A stretch of DNA of 64,000 nt from Antarctobacter aquimaris (GCF_900184945.1 NZ_FXYF01000004.1:124001-188000), one strand, 5' to 3'. Shown: positions 17,157-26,436, numbered from the stretch's first letter. Numbers and translations: made by a program. Notes: generated by a model from the sequence alone, not told the origin.

Positions 17157-17573
17157 ATGGCGCATACCCGCATCCGCCCGTTCAACACGCGCGACACCTA
17201 CCCCGAGCAGAAGCTGGACAACGACCTGAGCCACGCGGTCGTGACCAGCGGCGGCCGGACCATCTGGCTGCGCGGCCAGTGCCCGCAGAACCTGGACGAC
17301 GGCAAGAACATCGCCAGCCACGACCCGACCGAGCAGGCGCACAAGGTGATGCAGAACATCCGCCAGCTGATCGAGGAAGCGGGCGGCAAGATGGAGCACC
17401 TGGTCAAGCTGGTGGTCTACCTGACCGACGTGCGCCACCGCGAGGCCGTGTACCGGGTGATGGGTGAGTACATCAAGGGCGTGCACCCGGTCTGCACCGG
17501 GCTGGTGGTGGTGGCGCTGGCGCGGCCCGAGTGGCTCGTGGAGATCGACGCCACCGCCGTCATCCCCGACTGA
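17157..17573 (+). CDS. RidA/YjgF family enamine/imine deaminase
   Basis: 138 residues, RidA trimer fold: LRGQCPQNLDDGK, HKVMQNIRQLIEEAGGKMEHLVKLVVYLTD and VEIDATAVI. The Arg that binds carboxylate in active RidA proteins has no clear match in the C-terminal segment (ALARPEWLVEID), so this is one of the divergent subfamilies often found in catabolic operons. It lies between the Rieske oxygenase and DUF1028 genes. A role in hydrolysing an imine or enamine released by demethylation or amine oxidation is inferred from context. Confidence 0.87.
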   Translation: MAHTRIRPFNTRDTYPEQKLDNDLSHAVVTSGGRTIWLRGQCPQNLDDGKNIASHDPTEQAHKVMQNIRQLIEEAGGKMEHLVKLVVYLTDVRHREAVYRVMGEYIKGVHPVCTGLVVVALARPEWLVEIDATAVIPD

Positions 17574-17579
17574 GACGCC

Positions 17580-17633
17580 GCGCCGGGGGGCCAGCCCCCC
17601 GGGCCCCCCGGAGTATTTGGACCAAGAAGAAGC
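17580..17633 (+). repeat. Dispersed hairpin/purine-tract repeat, copy 4 (leader of DUF1028)
   Basis: Hairpin GGGGGGCCAGCCCCCC then CCGGAGTATTTGG and CCAAGAAGAAGC, ending five bases before the start codon of the DUF1028 gene. In this copy the AAGAAG tract is the only candidate ribosome binding site for that gene, so the repeat has become part of a translation initiation region. Confidence 0.8.
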
Positions 17634-17637
17634 ACAG

Positions 17638-18312
17638 ATGACCTTTTCCCTTGTTGCCCGTTGCGCAGAAACCGGAATGTTCGGCGTGGCGATCTCTTCG
17701 TCTTCGCCGGCGGTGGCGGCGCGCTGCGCCTATGCGCGGGCGGGTGTGGGGGCGGTCGCCTCGCAGAACGTGACCGATCCGACGCTGGGGCCGCTGGCGC
17801 TGGACCTGATGGAAGGTGGCCTGGGCGCCGCCGGGGCGGTGGACGAGGTGACGCGGCGCGGCGCCTTCATCGAGTACCGGCAGGTGCTGTGCATCGACAA
17901 GGACGGCGGCACGGCGATCCATTCCGGGCCGAACAGCCTGGGCATCTGGACGCAGGCGCAGGGGCGCGACGTCGCCTCGGGCGGCAACCTGCTGGCGAAC
18001 GACGGGGTGCCGGCGGCCATCGTGGCCGGGTTCGAGGCGTCGAAGGGCCACCTGGGCGACCGGCTGATCGCCGCCCTTCGCGCCGGGCTGGCGGCGGGGG
18101 GCGAGGCCGGGCCGGTGCATTCGGCGGGCATGATGCTGGTCGACAAGGTGCCGTGGAAGGTGGCCGACCTGCGCTGTGACTGGACCGAGGACTGCCCGAT
18201 CGAGGCGGTGGCGCGCGCCTGGGAGGTCTACAAGCCGCAGCTGGAGGCCTACGTGCAGCGCGCGCTGGACCCGCGCGCGGCGCCCTCTTACGGCGTGCCG
18301 GGGGACGAATAG
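17638..18312 (+). CDS. DUF1028 family protein
   Basis: 224 residues spanning the whole DUF1028 domain: MTFSLVARCAETGMFGVAISSSSPAVAARC, VASQNVTDPTLGPLALDLM, LANDGVPAAIVAGFEA and VDKVPWKVADLRCDWTEDCPIEAVARAW. The fold belongs to the N-terminal-nucleophile hydrolase-like group, and the family is often found beside RidA in amine or amino-acid catabolic loci. The exact reaction is not known to me. The start is fixed by the conserved N-terminus; a longer upstream open frame is not coding. Confidence 0.88.
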   Translation: MTFSLVARCAETGMFGVAISSSSPAVAARCAYARAGVGAVASQNVTDPTLGPLALDLMEGGLGAAGAVDEVTRRGAFIEYRQVLCIDKDGGTAIHSGPNSLGIWTQAQGRDVASGGNLLANDGVPAAIVAGFEASKGHLGDRLIAALRAGLAAGGEAGPVHSAGMMLVDKVPWKVADLRCDWTEDCPIEAVARAWEVYKPQLEAYVQRALDPRAAPSYGVPGDE

Positions 18313-18373
18313 CCACGGCTTGCCAAGCACCATCGGGCGGGAGAGGATGGGTCCTCCCCAGAGGATCCGCCCG

Positions 18374-19324
18374 ATGTTGCGTTACACCCTCAGACAGCTG
18401 GAATATTTCGTCGCTGTCGGCGAAACCGGCAGCATCGCGCGCGCCTCGGAGCGGGTGAACGTCTCGTCCCCGTCGATTTCCGCCGCGATCACCCAGCTGG
18501 AGCAGGAATTCGGCCTGCCGCTGTTCGTGCGCCAGCACGCGCAGGGGCTGTCGCTGACCCAGGGCGGGCGGCAGATGCTGGAACAGGCGCGCGTGGTGCT
18601 GCGCGAGGCCTCTGTCATGATGGACATCGCCGGCGACATCTCCGGCGCGGTCCGGGGGCCCCTGGCGGTGGGCTGCCTTGTCACCTTTGCGCAAGTGGTC
18701 CTGCCGGCGCTGCGGCGGGCGTTCGAGGACCGGTTCCCGGACGTGCGCCTGCGCCAGCACGAGCTGAACCAGGTGGAGATCTACAGCCGCCTGCGACGGT
18801 CCGAGATCGACCTCGCGCTGAGCTATGACCTGGACCTGCCATCGGACCTGCGGTTCTTTCCGCTGATCGAGTTGACGCCCTTCGCGATCCTGGGCGAAGG
18901 GCACCCGCTGGCGGACCGGGCAGAGGTGAGCATCGACGACCTGCGCCCGCATCCCATGGTGCTGCTCGACCTGCCACTTAGCTCGGATTACTTCCTGTCG
19001 CTGTTTGCCGAGGGCGCGCGGCCGCGCATCGCCGAGCGCACCCGCGACATGGCGGTGATGCGCAGCCTTGTGGGCAACGGGTTCGGCTACTCCATCGCCA
19101 ACGTGCGGCCACTGAACGACCGTGCGCCCGACGGGCGGCCGCTGCGCTTTGTGCCGCTGGCGGGGCCGGTGCGGGCGCTGCGGATGGGCTTGCTGACCGC
19201 GCAGGATGCGGATCGGTCCAACGCGGTGCGCGCGTTTCTCGAACACGCGACGCAAATGGTGCGCGACGGGCAGCTGCCCGGGCTGAGGGGCGTTGCCAGC
19301 GCGGGGCCCGGCACCTTAGCCTGA
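18374..19324 (+). CDS. LysR-type transcriptional regulator
   Basis: 316 residues. The winged helix-turn-helix (LRQLEYFVAVGETGSIARASERVNVSSPSISAAITQLEQEFG) is at residues 4-47 and a periplasmic-binding-like effector domain follows at about 90-300. ATG 18374 has GAGG ten bases upstream; an ATG at 18347 is an alternative nine codons longer. It sits inside the presumed amine-catabolic locus on the same strand as the enzymes and is the obvious local regulator of the Rieske/RidA and dehydrogenase genes. Confidence 0.9.
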   Translation: MLRYTLRQLEYFVAVGETGSIARASERVNVSSPSISAAITQLEQEFGLPLFVRQHAQGLSLTQGGRQMLEQARVVLREASVMMDIAGDISGAVRGPLAVGCLVTFAQVVLPALRRAFEDRFPDVRLRQHELNQVEIYSRLRRSEIDLALSYDLDLPSDLRFFPLIELTPFAILGEGHPLADRAEVSIDDLRPHPMVLLDLPLSSDYFLSLFAEGARPRIAERTRDMAVMRSLVGNGFGYSIANVRPLNDRAPDGRPLRFVPLAGPVRALRMGLLTAQDADRSNAVRAFLEHATQMVRDGQLPGLRGVASAGPGTLA

Positions 19325-19408
19325 GACTAATCAGGGCTTTCGCAGCGGCGACTTTCGCGGCCAAGTCCCATGCGTATCCTTGCGCGACCCACGAAACGGA
19401 GGCCCCTC

Positions 19409-21478
19409 TTGCGCGATCCCCGCTATGACATCCTGTTCGAGCCGATGGCGATTGGCCCGGTGACCGCGAAGAACCGTTTCTACCAGGTGCCGCATTGCAA
19501 CGGCGCGGGTTACCGCGACCCGTCGGCCGCCGCCGCGATGCGCGGAGTCAAGGCCGAGGGCGGCTGGGGCGTGGTGTTCACCGAGCAGTGCGAGATGCAC
19601 CACACCTCGGAGATCACGCCATTTATCGAGCTGCGGCTGTGGGAGGACAAGGACATCCCGATGCTGGCCAAGATGGCCGAGCGGATGAAGGAACACGGCG
19701 CGCTGGCCGGCATCCAGCTGGCCTATTCGGGGGTGAACGGGCCGAATTTCTACACCAAGGAGGTGCCGCGGGCGGTCTCTGCCGCGCCGATCCGCACCTT
19801 TACCAACGACCCGGTGCAGGCCCGCGCGCTGGACAAGGAAGACATCTGCGACCTGCGCCGCTGGTTCGTGAACGCGGCGAAACGGGCCAAGCTGGCGGGC
19901 TTCGACCTGATCTGCCTCTACGGCGCGCATGGCTTCGGCATCTTCCAGCACTTCCTGTCGCGCGCAACCAACCACCGGACCGACGAATACGGCGGCAGCC
20001 TGGAAAACCGCGCGCGCTTCGTGAACGAGGTGATCGCCGACCTGCGCGACGCCGTGGGCGACGACATGGGGCTGACGCTGCGGGTGTCGCTGGACGAGAG
20101 CATCGGCGATCTGGGCTTTTCCAACGCCGAGGTGCGCGACTTCGTCGAGATGAACCGCAACCTGCCGGACCTCTGGGACCTGGCGCAAGGCACCTGGGAG
20201 GCGTGTTCCGGCCCCTCGCGGTTCAAGGAGGAAGGTGCGCAGGAGGCGCTGGTGCGCGGCATCCACGAGCTGACCGACCGGCCGATCGTGGGCGTCGGGC
20301 GCTTTACCTCGCCGGATGTCATGGTGCGGATGATCAAGTCCGGCGTGCTGGATTTCATCGGCTGCGCGCGGCCCTCCATCGCCGACCCGTTCCTGCCCAG
20401 AAAGATCGACGAGGGCCGGATCGAGGACATCCGCGAATGCATCGGCTGCAACATCTGCATCACCGGTGACATGACCATGTCGATCAGCCGCTGCACGCAG
20501 AACCCCACCTTCATGGAGGAATGGCGCAAGGGCTGGCACCCCGAGCGCATGAACCCCAAGGGCGACAGCGAGAGCGTGCTGGTGGTCGGCGCGGGGCCGG
20601 CCGGGATGGAGGCGGCGCGCGCGCTGGCTGAACGTGGCTACGACGTGGCGTTGGCGGAGGCGGGGCGGACATTGGGCGGACGCGTGGCGCGCGAACGGCT
20701 GTTGCCGGGGCTGTCGGCCTGGGGGCGCGTCGCGGATTACCGCGAATTCCAAATCAGCCAGAAGCCCAACGTGCAGGTCTATTTCGACAGTCGGCTGGAT
20801 GCCGAGAGCATTCTGGAGTTCGGCTTTCAGCATGTGTGCATCGCCACGGGCGCGAAATGGCGGCGCGACGGGGTGGCGCGGCAACACGTGGTGCCCTTTG
20901 CCATCGACCCCGCGATGCCGCGGTTCACGCCGGATGACCTGATGGACGGGCAGCGCCCTTCGGGACATGTCGTGATCTACGACGACGATCACTACTACAT
21001 GGGCGGGGTTCTGGCCGAATTGCTGGTGCAGGCAGGCAACAAGGTCACGCTGGTGACGCCCTCGGCCTATGTCTCGGACTGGACGGTGAACACGCTGGAA
21101 CAGCACACCATCCACCGCCGGCTGGCGCAGATGGGGGTGGAGATCGTGCTGAACCGGGGGGTGGTGCAGATCGGCGCCGGGCACGTGGTGACCAACTGCA
21201 CCTATACCGAGACGCTGCGCGAGATCGCATGCGACGCCGTGGTCATGGTCGCCTCGCGGCTGGAGGAAAACGCGGTATTCCGGGATCTCAAGGCGCGGCA
21301 GGCAGACTGGGCCGATGCCGGGATCCGGACGGTGAAGATCATCGGCGACGCGCAGGCGCCTGGGCCGATCGCCTGGGCGACCTATGCCGGGCACCGCTAC
21401 GCGCGCGAGCTGGACATGGTCGAGATCGGCGACGCCCTGCCCTTCCGGCGCGAGATCACCGGGCTGGCGGTGGACTGA
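19409..21478 (+). CDS. Iron-sulfur flavoprotein of the dimethylamine/trimethylamine dehydrogenase family
   Basis: 689 residues. An N-terminal FMN barrel (DPRYDILFEPMAIGPVTAKNRFYQVPHCNGAG) is followed by a 4Fe-4S site C344, C347, C350, C362 and a C-terminal ADP/NAD-type domain (VVGAGPAGMEAA), the layout of Hyphomicrobium DMADH and Methylophilus TMADH. At the TMADH substrate-bowl position 60 (Tyr) it has Gln60, as in DMADH; the Trp105 equivalent is Ala, and the Asp before GPSRF is Cys266. A secondary or tertiary N-methyl amine other than trimethylamine is therefore likely. TTG 19409 is preferred over ATG 19370 because GGAGG lies at 19398-19402 and the N-terminus then aligns with DMADH. It overlaps the decarboxylase start by one base. 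Confidence 0.9.
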   Translation: MRDPRYDILFEPMAIGPVTAKNRFYQVPHCNGAGYRDPSAAAAMRGVKAEGGWGVVFTEQCEMHHTSEITPFIELRLWEDKDIPMLAKMAERMKEHGALAGIQLAYSGVNGPNFYTKEVPRAVSAAPIRTFTNDPVQARALDKEDICDLRRWFVNAAKRAKLAGFDLICLYGAHGFGIFQHFLSRATNHRTDEYGGSLENRARFVNEVIADLRDAVGDDMGLTLRVSLDESIGDLGFSNAEVRDFVEMNRNLPDLWDLAQGTWEACSGPSRFKEEGAQEALVRGIHELTDRPIVGVGRFTSPDVMVRMIKSGVLDFIGCARPSIADPFLPRKIDEGRIEDIRECIGCNICITGDMTMSISRCTQNPTFMEEWRKGWHPERMNPKGDSESVLVVGAGPAGMEAARALAERGYDVALAEAGRTLGGRVARERLLPGLSAWGRVADYREFQISQKPNVQVYFDSRLDAESILEFGFQHVCIATGAKWRRDGVARQHVVPFAIDPAMPRFTPDDLMDGQRPSGHVVIYDDDHYYMGGVLAELLVQAGNKVTLVTPSAYVSDWTVNTLEQHTIHRRLAQMGVEIVLNRGVVQIGAGHVVTNCTYTETLREIACDAVVMVASRLEENAVFRDLKARQADWADAGIRTVKIIGDAQAPGPIAWATYAGHRYARELDMVEIGDALPFRREITGLAVD

Positions 21479-22809
21479 TGGACCTGTTTCCCTTCGACGC
21501 CGACCAGACCGGCGAAATCCTCGACTGGACCGCGCGCCGCATCGCCGAGGGGCCGGACCCCAAGCACGGCGCGCAGAGCTTTGCCGTGCTGGACCCGGTG
21601 CTGGGCGGGTCGATCCGGGCCGAAGGGATCGGGGCGGACCGCGCCTTTGACCTGTTCACCCGGACCATCGTGCCCTCCACCCGCCCCTTTGGCCATCCCA
21701 CCAGCCTGTCCTTTGTCGCCTCCGCCCCGACGCGGGCGGCGCTGTCGTTCGACGCGGCGCTGGGGGCGGCGGGGATCTTTGCCGGCAACTGGGACGGCGG
21801 CGCGGGGGCGATCCATGCGGAGAACCAGGTGCTCGCCTGGCTCAGCGGGCTGGCCGGCTGGCCGGAAACGGCGGGCGGCGTGTTCGTGGCGGGGGGCACC
21901 CTGGGCAACCTGTCGGCGCTGCACGCCGCGCGCGAGGCAAAGGCCGGGCCGCGCCCGGCCCGCTGGGCGCTGATGTGCTCGGCCGAGGCGCACAGTTCGA
22001 TCCGCGCGGTCGCCCGCGTGATGGACGTGGACGTGATCGAGGTGCCCACCGACGCGCGCGGCGTCATGACGGCCGAGGCGGCACGCGCCGCGCTGGGCGA
22101 TCCGGCGCGGGTCTTTGCCGTGGTGGCCAACGCGGGGGCCACGAACTGCGGCGCGGTGGACCAGATCGCCGGGCTGGCCGACCTCTGCCAGGAGCATGGG
22201 CTGTGGCTGCACCTCGATGGCGCCTATGGTCTGGCCGCGCTGGCGGACCCCGGCGCGCGGCCGCTGTTCGACGGGATCGAACGCGCTGACAGTTTCATCG
22301 TCGATCCGCACAAATGGCTGTTTGCGCCCTATGATTCCTGCGCGCTGGTCTACCGGGACGCGGGGCTGGGCGCGGCGGCGCACGGGCAGAAGGCGGTGTA
22401 TCTCGATACGGTGGACAAGACGCACTGGAACCCGTCCGACTACGCGCTGCACCTGACGCGCCGGGCGCGCGGGCTGCCGCTGTGGTACTCGCTCGCGGTG
22501 CATGGGACCGACGCCTATGCCCGCGCCATCGCCCGCTGCCGGGACACCGCGCAGGCGCTGGCCGACGGGATCGCCGCGACGCCCGGGCTGAGACTGCTGC
22601 TGGGCCCGCAGTTGACCGTGGTGCTGTTCCGCCCCGAGGGGATGGCCGAGCCCGACATGGTGGCCTGGGCCGAGCGGCACCGCCGGTCCGGCGCGCTGCT
22701 CTGCCTGCCGACGCGCTGGCAGAGCGAAATGGTGTTCCGCCTCTGCGTCGTGAACCCCGAGACCGAGGCCGCCGCCATCCTCGACGTGCTGAGGACTCTG
22801 GTGCCATGA
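21478..22809 (+). CDS. PLP-dependent group II amino-acid decarboxylase family protein
   Basis: 443 residues of the glutamate/aromatic amino-acid decarboxylase fold (type I PLP). The Schiff-base lysine is K279 in DPHKWLFAPYD; LHLDGAYG holds the PLP-pyridine Asp, and GGTLGNLSALHAAR binds the phosphate. The start overlaps the preceding stop (TGATG), so it is translationally coupled to the dehydrogenase. Members may decarboxylate amino acids or act on other amine substrates; the natural substrate is unknown. Confidence 0.88.
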   Translation: MDLFPFDADQTGEILDWTARRIAEGPDPKHGAQSFAVLDPVLGGSIRAEGIGADRAFDLFTRTIVPSTRPFGHPTSLSFVASAPTRAALSFDAALGAAGIFAGNWDGGAGAIHAENQVLAWLSGLAGWPETAGGVFVAGGTLGNLSALHAAREAKAGPRPARWALMCSAEAHSSIRAVARVMDVDVIEVPTDARGVMTAEAARAALGDPARVFAVVANAGATNCGAVDQIAGLADLCQEHGLWLHLDGAYGLAALADPGARPLFDGIERADSFIVDPHKWLFAPYDSCALVYRDAGLGAAAHGQKAVYLDTVDKTHWNPSDYALHLTRRARGLPLWYSLAVHGTDAYARAIARCRDTAQALADGIAATPGLRLLLGPQLTVVLFRPEGMAEPDMVAWAERHRRSGALLCLPTRWQSEMVFRLCVVNPETEAAAILDVLRTLVP

Positions 22810-23939
22810 CCGGAACGGCGGAGGTACTGGAGCGGCTGGTGGCCTTCGACACCGTCAGCGCACGGTCGAACCTGGACCTGGTCGGCTACGTCGAGGCGTT
22901 CCTGAAAGAGCGCGGCTTTGCCGTCACACGGATGCCGGACGACACCGGGCAGAAGGCGGGCCTCTATGCGCAGATCGGGCCCGAGGGCGCGGGCGTGCTG
23001 CTGTCGGCCCATACCGACGTGGTGCCGGTCGAAGGGCAGGCCTGGACGCGCGACCCGTTCCGCCTGACGGCGGAGGGGGATCGGCTGTACGGCCGCGGAA
23101 CGACCGACATGAAGGGCTTTCTCGCGGCGATGCTGTCGGCGGCGGACCGCGCGGCCCGGCGCGACCTGCGCGAACCGCTGAAGCTGTCAATCTCCTACGA
23201 CGAAGAGGTCGGCTGCCTGGGAATGGCGCGGATGGCGCCCGAGTTGCAGACCTTGGTGGGCAAGCCGCGCGCCTGCATCGTCGGCGAACCGACCGGGATG
23301 CAGGTGGCCGTGGGGCACAAGGGCAAACGGGCGTTCCGCGCGATTTGCCACGGCCAGGCGGGCCATTCGGCGCTGGCACCACGCTTTGTCAACGCGCTGC
23401 ACCTGGCGGGCGACTTCATGACCGAACTGCGCGGTATCCAGGATTGGCTTGCGGCCGAAGGCGCGCGGGACGCGGCCTATGACGTGCCCCATGCCACGGT
23501 GCACGTGGGCACGCTGAGCGGCGGCACCGCGCTGAACATCGTGCCCGACCGGGCCGAGATGGCCTTTGAACTGCGCTTTCTGGGGGACGATGTCCCGGAC
23601 GCCATCGTCCGGCGGATCATGGCGGCGGCCGAGCGCGTCAGCGCCGCCCATCCCGGCGGCCGGATCGAGGTGGAGACTGTGAACGCCTACCCGGGCCTTT
23701 CCGTTGCACCCGGGGCCGAGGTCGTGCGCGTGGTCCGGCACCTTGCCGGGAACGCGGGCACGCTCAAGGTCGCCTTCGGCACCGAGGCGGGGTTCTTTGA
23801 CCGGATGGGGGTGCCCACGGTGGTCTGCGGCCCCGGGTCAATGGAGGGACAGGGGCACAAGGCCGACGAATACATCGAAACGGCCCAGCTGGCGCTGTGT
23901 GACGCCATGCTGGACCGGGTTCTGGACAGCCTGACCTGA
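22806..23939 (+). CDS. M20-family amidohydrolase, ArgE/acetylornithine deacetylase-like
   Basis: 377 residues. Metal ligands are visible as SAHTDVVPVEGQ (His, first Asp), GRGTTDMKGF (bridging Asp), SYDEEVGCLGM (catalytic Glu pair), GEPT and the C-terminal GPGSMEGQGHKADEY His. The dimerisation domain is in the middle (GHKGKRAFRAICHGQAGHS). The ATGA overlap with the decarboxylase shows co-translation. ArgE hydrolyses N-acetylornithine, but in this catabolic operon a different N-acyl or amide intermediate is as likely. Confidence 0.88.
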   Translation: MTGTAEVLERLVAFDTVSARSNLDLVGYVEAFLKERGFAVTRMPDDTGQKAGLYAQIGPEGAGVLLSAHTDVVPVEGQAWTRDPFRLTAEGDRLYGRGTTDMKGFLAAMLSAADRAARRDLREPLKLSISYDEEVGCLGMARMAPELQTLVGKPRACIVGEPTGMQVAVGHKGKRAFRAICHGQAGHSALAPRFVNALHLAGDFMTELRGIQDWLAAEGARDAAYDVPHATVHVGTLSGGTALNIVPDRAEMAFELRFLGDDVPDAIVRRIMAAAERVSAAHPGGRIEVETVNAYPGLSVAPGAEVVRVVRHLAGNAGTLKVAFGTEAGFFDRMGVPTVVCGPGSMEGQGHKADEYIETAQLALCDAMLDRVLDSLT

Positions 23940-24069
23940 ACGACATGCATGACCGTCAACGGTTGTATGGCCATGACCATCGGTGCAAGGCGACGAAAGA
24001 TCGGGGCCTGGACGGGTTGTGATATCCACGCAGAGGACCGCGACTCGCGGGCGCGGATGAAGCGCCGTT

Positions 24070-25041
24070 TCAGCCGCGAAAGCTGTCCTGGTTGTCGAGG
24101 AACCACTGGTAGGTCTCGCGCAGCCCCTCTTCGAGGTCGATCGACGCCTTCCAGCCCATGTCGGCCAGACGGCTGACGTCCATCAGCTTGCGCATGGTGC
24201 CGTCGGGCTTGGTCCGGTCCAGCTCGATCCGGCCCTTGAAGCCGGTCACCTCGGCGATCAGCTGCGCCAGCTCGTGGATCGACACGTCGACCCCGCTGCC
24301 GACGTTGATGTGGCTCAGCTGCGGCTGGGTGTTGGCGTCATAGGTCTTCTTGTCGAGGTCGAGCACAAAGAGCGAGGCCGCCGCCATGTCGTCGACATGC
24401 AGGAACTCGCGCCGGGGCTTGCCCGTGCCCCACATCACGACGCTTTCCTTGCCGTCCTGCGCGGCCTCATGAAAGCGGCGGATGAGCGCGGGCATCACGT
24501 GGCTGTTTTCCGGGTGAAAGTTGTCGCCCGGGCCGTACAGGTTCGTCGGCATGACCGAACGGTAGTCGACGCCGTATTGCCGGTTGTAGCTTTCGCACAG
24601 CTTGATGCCGGCGATCTTGGCCACGGCGTAGGGTTCGTTGGTGGGCTCCAGCGGGCCGGTCAGCAGCGCCGCCTCGCGCATCGGCTGCGGTACGGCCTTG
24701 GGGTAGATGCAGGACGACCCCAGCTGCAGCATGCGCTGGACCCCCGCCTCCCAGGCGGCATGGATCACGTTACACTGCACCATCAGGTTGTCGTAGATGA
24801 ATTCGGCCGGGTAGGTGTTGTTGGCGTAGATGCCGCCCACCTTGGCGGCGGCCAGGATCACGATGTCGGGCCGTTCGGACAACATGAAATCCCGCACCGC
24901 AGCCTGGTCGGTCAGTTCCAGCTCGGCATGGGTCCGGGTGACCAGGGTGATGTCCTCACCTGCCGACTTGCGCGCCTCGAGCTTGCGGGTGATGGCCCCG
25001 CCTACCATTCCACGGTGACCAGCGACATAGATCTTCGGCAT
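24070..25041 (-). CDS. fcl: GDP-L-fucose synthase
   Basis: 323-residue short-chain dehydrogenase with [10 protein letters not shown] (NADP motif), the catalytic Ser in [10 protein letters not shown], and Tyr-Lys in [11 protein letters not shown]. The [28 protein letters not shown] stretch is specific to GDP-4-keto-6-deoxymannose epimerase/reductase (Fcl/WcaG). It makes GDP-L-fucose from the gmd product. AGGAGG lies upstream of ATG 25041, and the gene follows gmd by 44 bases. Confidence 0.93.
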   Translation of the reverse strand: MPKIYVAGHRGMVGGAITRKLEARKSAGEDITLVTRTHAELELTDQAAVRDFMLSERPDIVILAAAKVGGIYANNTYPAEFIYDNLMVQCNVIHAAWEAGVQRMLQLGSSCIYPKAVPQPMREAALLTGPLEPTNEPYAVAKIAGIKLCESYNRQYGVDYRSVMPTNLYGPGDNFHPENSHVMPALIRRFHEAAQDGKESVVMWGTGKPRREFLHVDDMAAASLFVLDLDKKTYDANTQPQLSHINVGSGVDVSIHELAQLIAEVTGFKGRIELDRTKPDGTMRKLMDVSRLADMGWKASIDLEEGLRETYQWFLDNQDSFRG

Positions 25042-25085
25042 GGCGTGCCTCCTGTCTTCGAAATGGTACCCGGTCGCGCCCGGTC

Positions 25086-26210
25086 TCAGCCGTTTTCCTG
25101 CGCCATGGGGATGTCGTATCCGTGATCTTTCAGCAGGGCGTGGCGGCGCGCGGTCTTGAGGTCGGCGGCGACCATCTCGACGCACATCTCCTGCGCCGTG
25201 ATCTCGGGCACCCAGCCCAGCTTTTCCTTGGCCTTGGCCGGGTTGCCCAGCAGGGTCTCGACCTCGGCGGGGCGGAAATAGCGCGGGTCGATGCGCAGGA
25301 TCACGTCACCCGGTTTCACCGCCGGCGCCTTGTCGCCGGTGACCGCTGCCACCTTGGCAACCTCATCCACGCCCGTGCCCGAGAATTCCAGCTCGATCCC
25401 CAGCTCCCTGGCGGTCCACTGGATGAACTCGCGCACGGAATACTGCACGCCGGTGGCGATCACGAAATCCTCGGCCTGGTCCTGCTGGAGCATCATCCAC
25501 TGCATGCGGACGTAATCCTTGGCGTGACCCCAGTCGCGCAGCGCGTCGATGTTGCCCATGTAGAGGCAGTCCTGCAAACCCATGGCGATGTTGGCCATGC
25601 CGCGGGTGATCTTGCGGGTGACAAAGGTCTCGCCCCGGCGCGGGCTCTCGTGGTTGAACAGGATGCCGTTGCAGGCATACATGCCATAGGCTTCGCGGTA
25701 GTTCACCGTGATCCAGTAGGCGTACATCTTGGCCACGGCGTAGGGGCTGCGCGGGTGGAACGGCGTGGTCTCGGTCTGCGGGGTCTCCTGCACCAGGCCG
25801 TACAGTTCAGAGGTCGACGCCTGGTAAAAGCGCGTCGTCTTTTCCATCCCGAGAAAGCGGATCGACTCGAGCAGGCGCAGCGCGCCGGTGGCGTCGACGT
25901 CGGCGGTATATTCCGGCGCCTCAAAGCTCACGGCGACGTGGCTCTGCGCGCCAAGGTTGTAGACCTCGTCCGGGCGGACCTCGGACAGGATGCGGGTCAG
26001 GTTCGAGGTGTCCGTCAGGTCCCCGTAATGCAGGGTGAAGTCTTTGCCGCGGGTGTGCGGGTCATGGTAGATGTGATCGACCCGCTCAGTGTTGAACAGC
26101 GAGGCGCGGCGCTTGATGCCGTGAACTTCGTATCCTTTTTCAAGAAGGAACTCGGCAAGATAGGATCCATCCTGGCCGGTGACACCGGTGATCAATGCGC
26201 GTTTCGTCAT
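25086..26210 (-). CDS. gmd: GDP-mannose 4,6-dehydratase
   Basis: 374 residues; the typical enzyme has about 370. The NADP motif [24 protein letters not shown], the STSELYG catalytic Thr-Ser, [12 protein letters not shown] Tyr-Lys and [18 protein letters not shown] are diagnostic of Gmd. It converts GDP-mannose to GDP-4-keto-6-deoxymannose, which Fcl turns into GDP-L-fucose for surface polysaccharide. It is first in the gmd-fcl pair, downstream of the truncated export gene. Confidence 0.95.
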   Translation of the reverse strand: MTKRALITGVTGQDGSYLAEFLLEKGYEVHGIKRRASLFNTERVDHIYHDPHTRGKDFTLHYGDLTDTSNLTRILSEVRPDEVYNLGAQSHVAVSFEAPEYTADVDATGALRLLESIRFLGMEKTTRFYQASTSELYGLVQETPQTETTPFHPRSPYAVAKMYAYWITVNYREAYGMYACNGILFNHESPRRGETFVTRKITRGMANIAMGLQDCLYMGNIDALRDWGHAKDYVRMQWMMLQQDQAEDFVIATGVQYSVREFIQWTARELGIELEFSGTGVDEVAKVAAVTGDKAPAVKPGDVILRIDPRYFRPAEVETLLGNPAKAKEKLGWVPEITAQEMCVEMVAADLKTARRHALLKDHGYDIPMAQENG

Positions 26211-26310
26211 GGCAACCTTTGAAGTGTCTTGAGTCTTGTGCCCACCTGAGTGCCGGGCGTCGGCGGTTCCTTACACCATTGATCCCGGGTCCGCGAGGGC
26301 AAGCGACGCG

Positions 26311-26334
26311 AAAGCGGCCGGAAATTGCCGCTTT
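26311..26334. other. Hairpin in the gmd upstream region
   Basis: AAAGCGGC and GCCGCTTT form a perfect 8-bp stem around an 8-base loop, about 100 bases upstream of gmd. On the minus strand it ends in TTTCGCG, so it may be a weak terminator or attenuator. Confidence 0.35.
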
Positions 26335-26386
26335 GCAGCGTGACCGGACAGGCCACCACACAACCGCCGGTGGCCCAAACGGAGAA

Positions 26387-26410
26387 CCCCGCCCTGGGTC
26401 CAGGACGGGG
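26387..26410 (-). terminator. Terminator-like hairpin after the truncated export gene
   Basis: CCCCGCCCTGG and CCAGGACGGGG form an 11-bp stem with one C-A mismatch and a 2-base centre. It starts 26 bases past the export-gene stop on the minus strand and is followed by TTCTCC rather than a T-run. Confidence 0.5.
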
Positions 26411-26436
26411 TCAGATCCAGGCGCGGGCGGCGTCGG

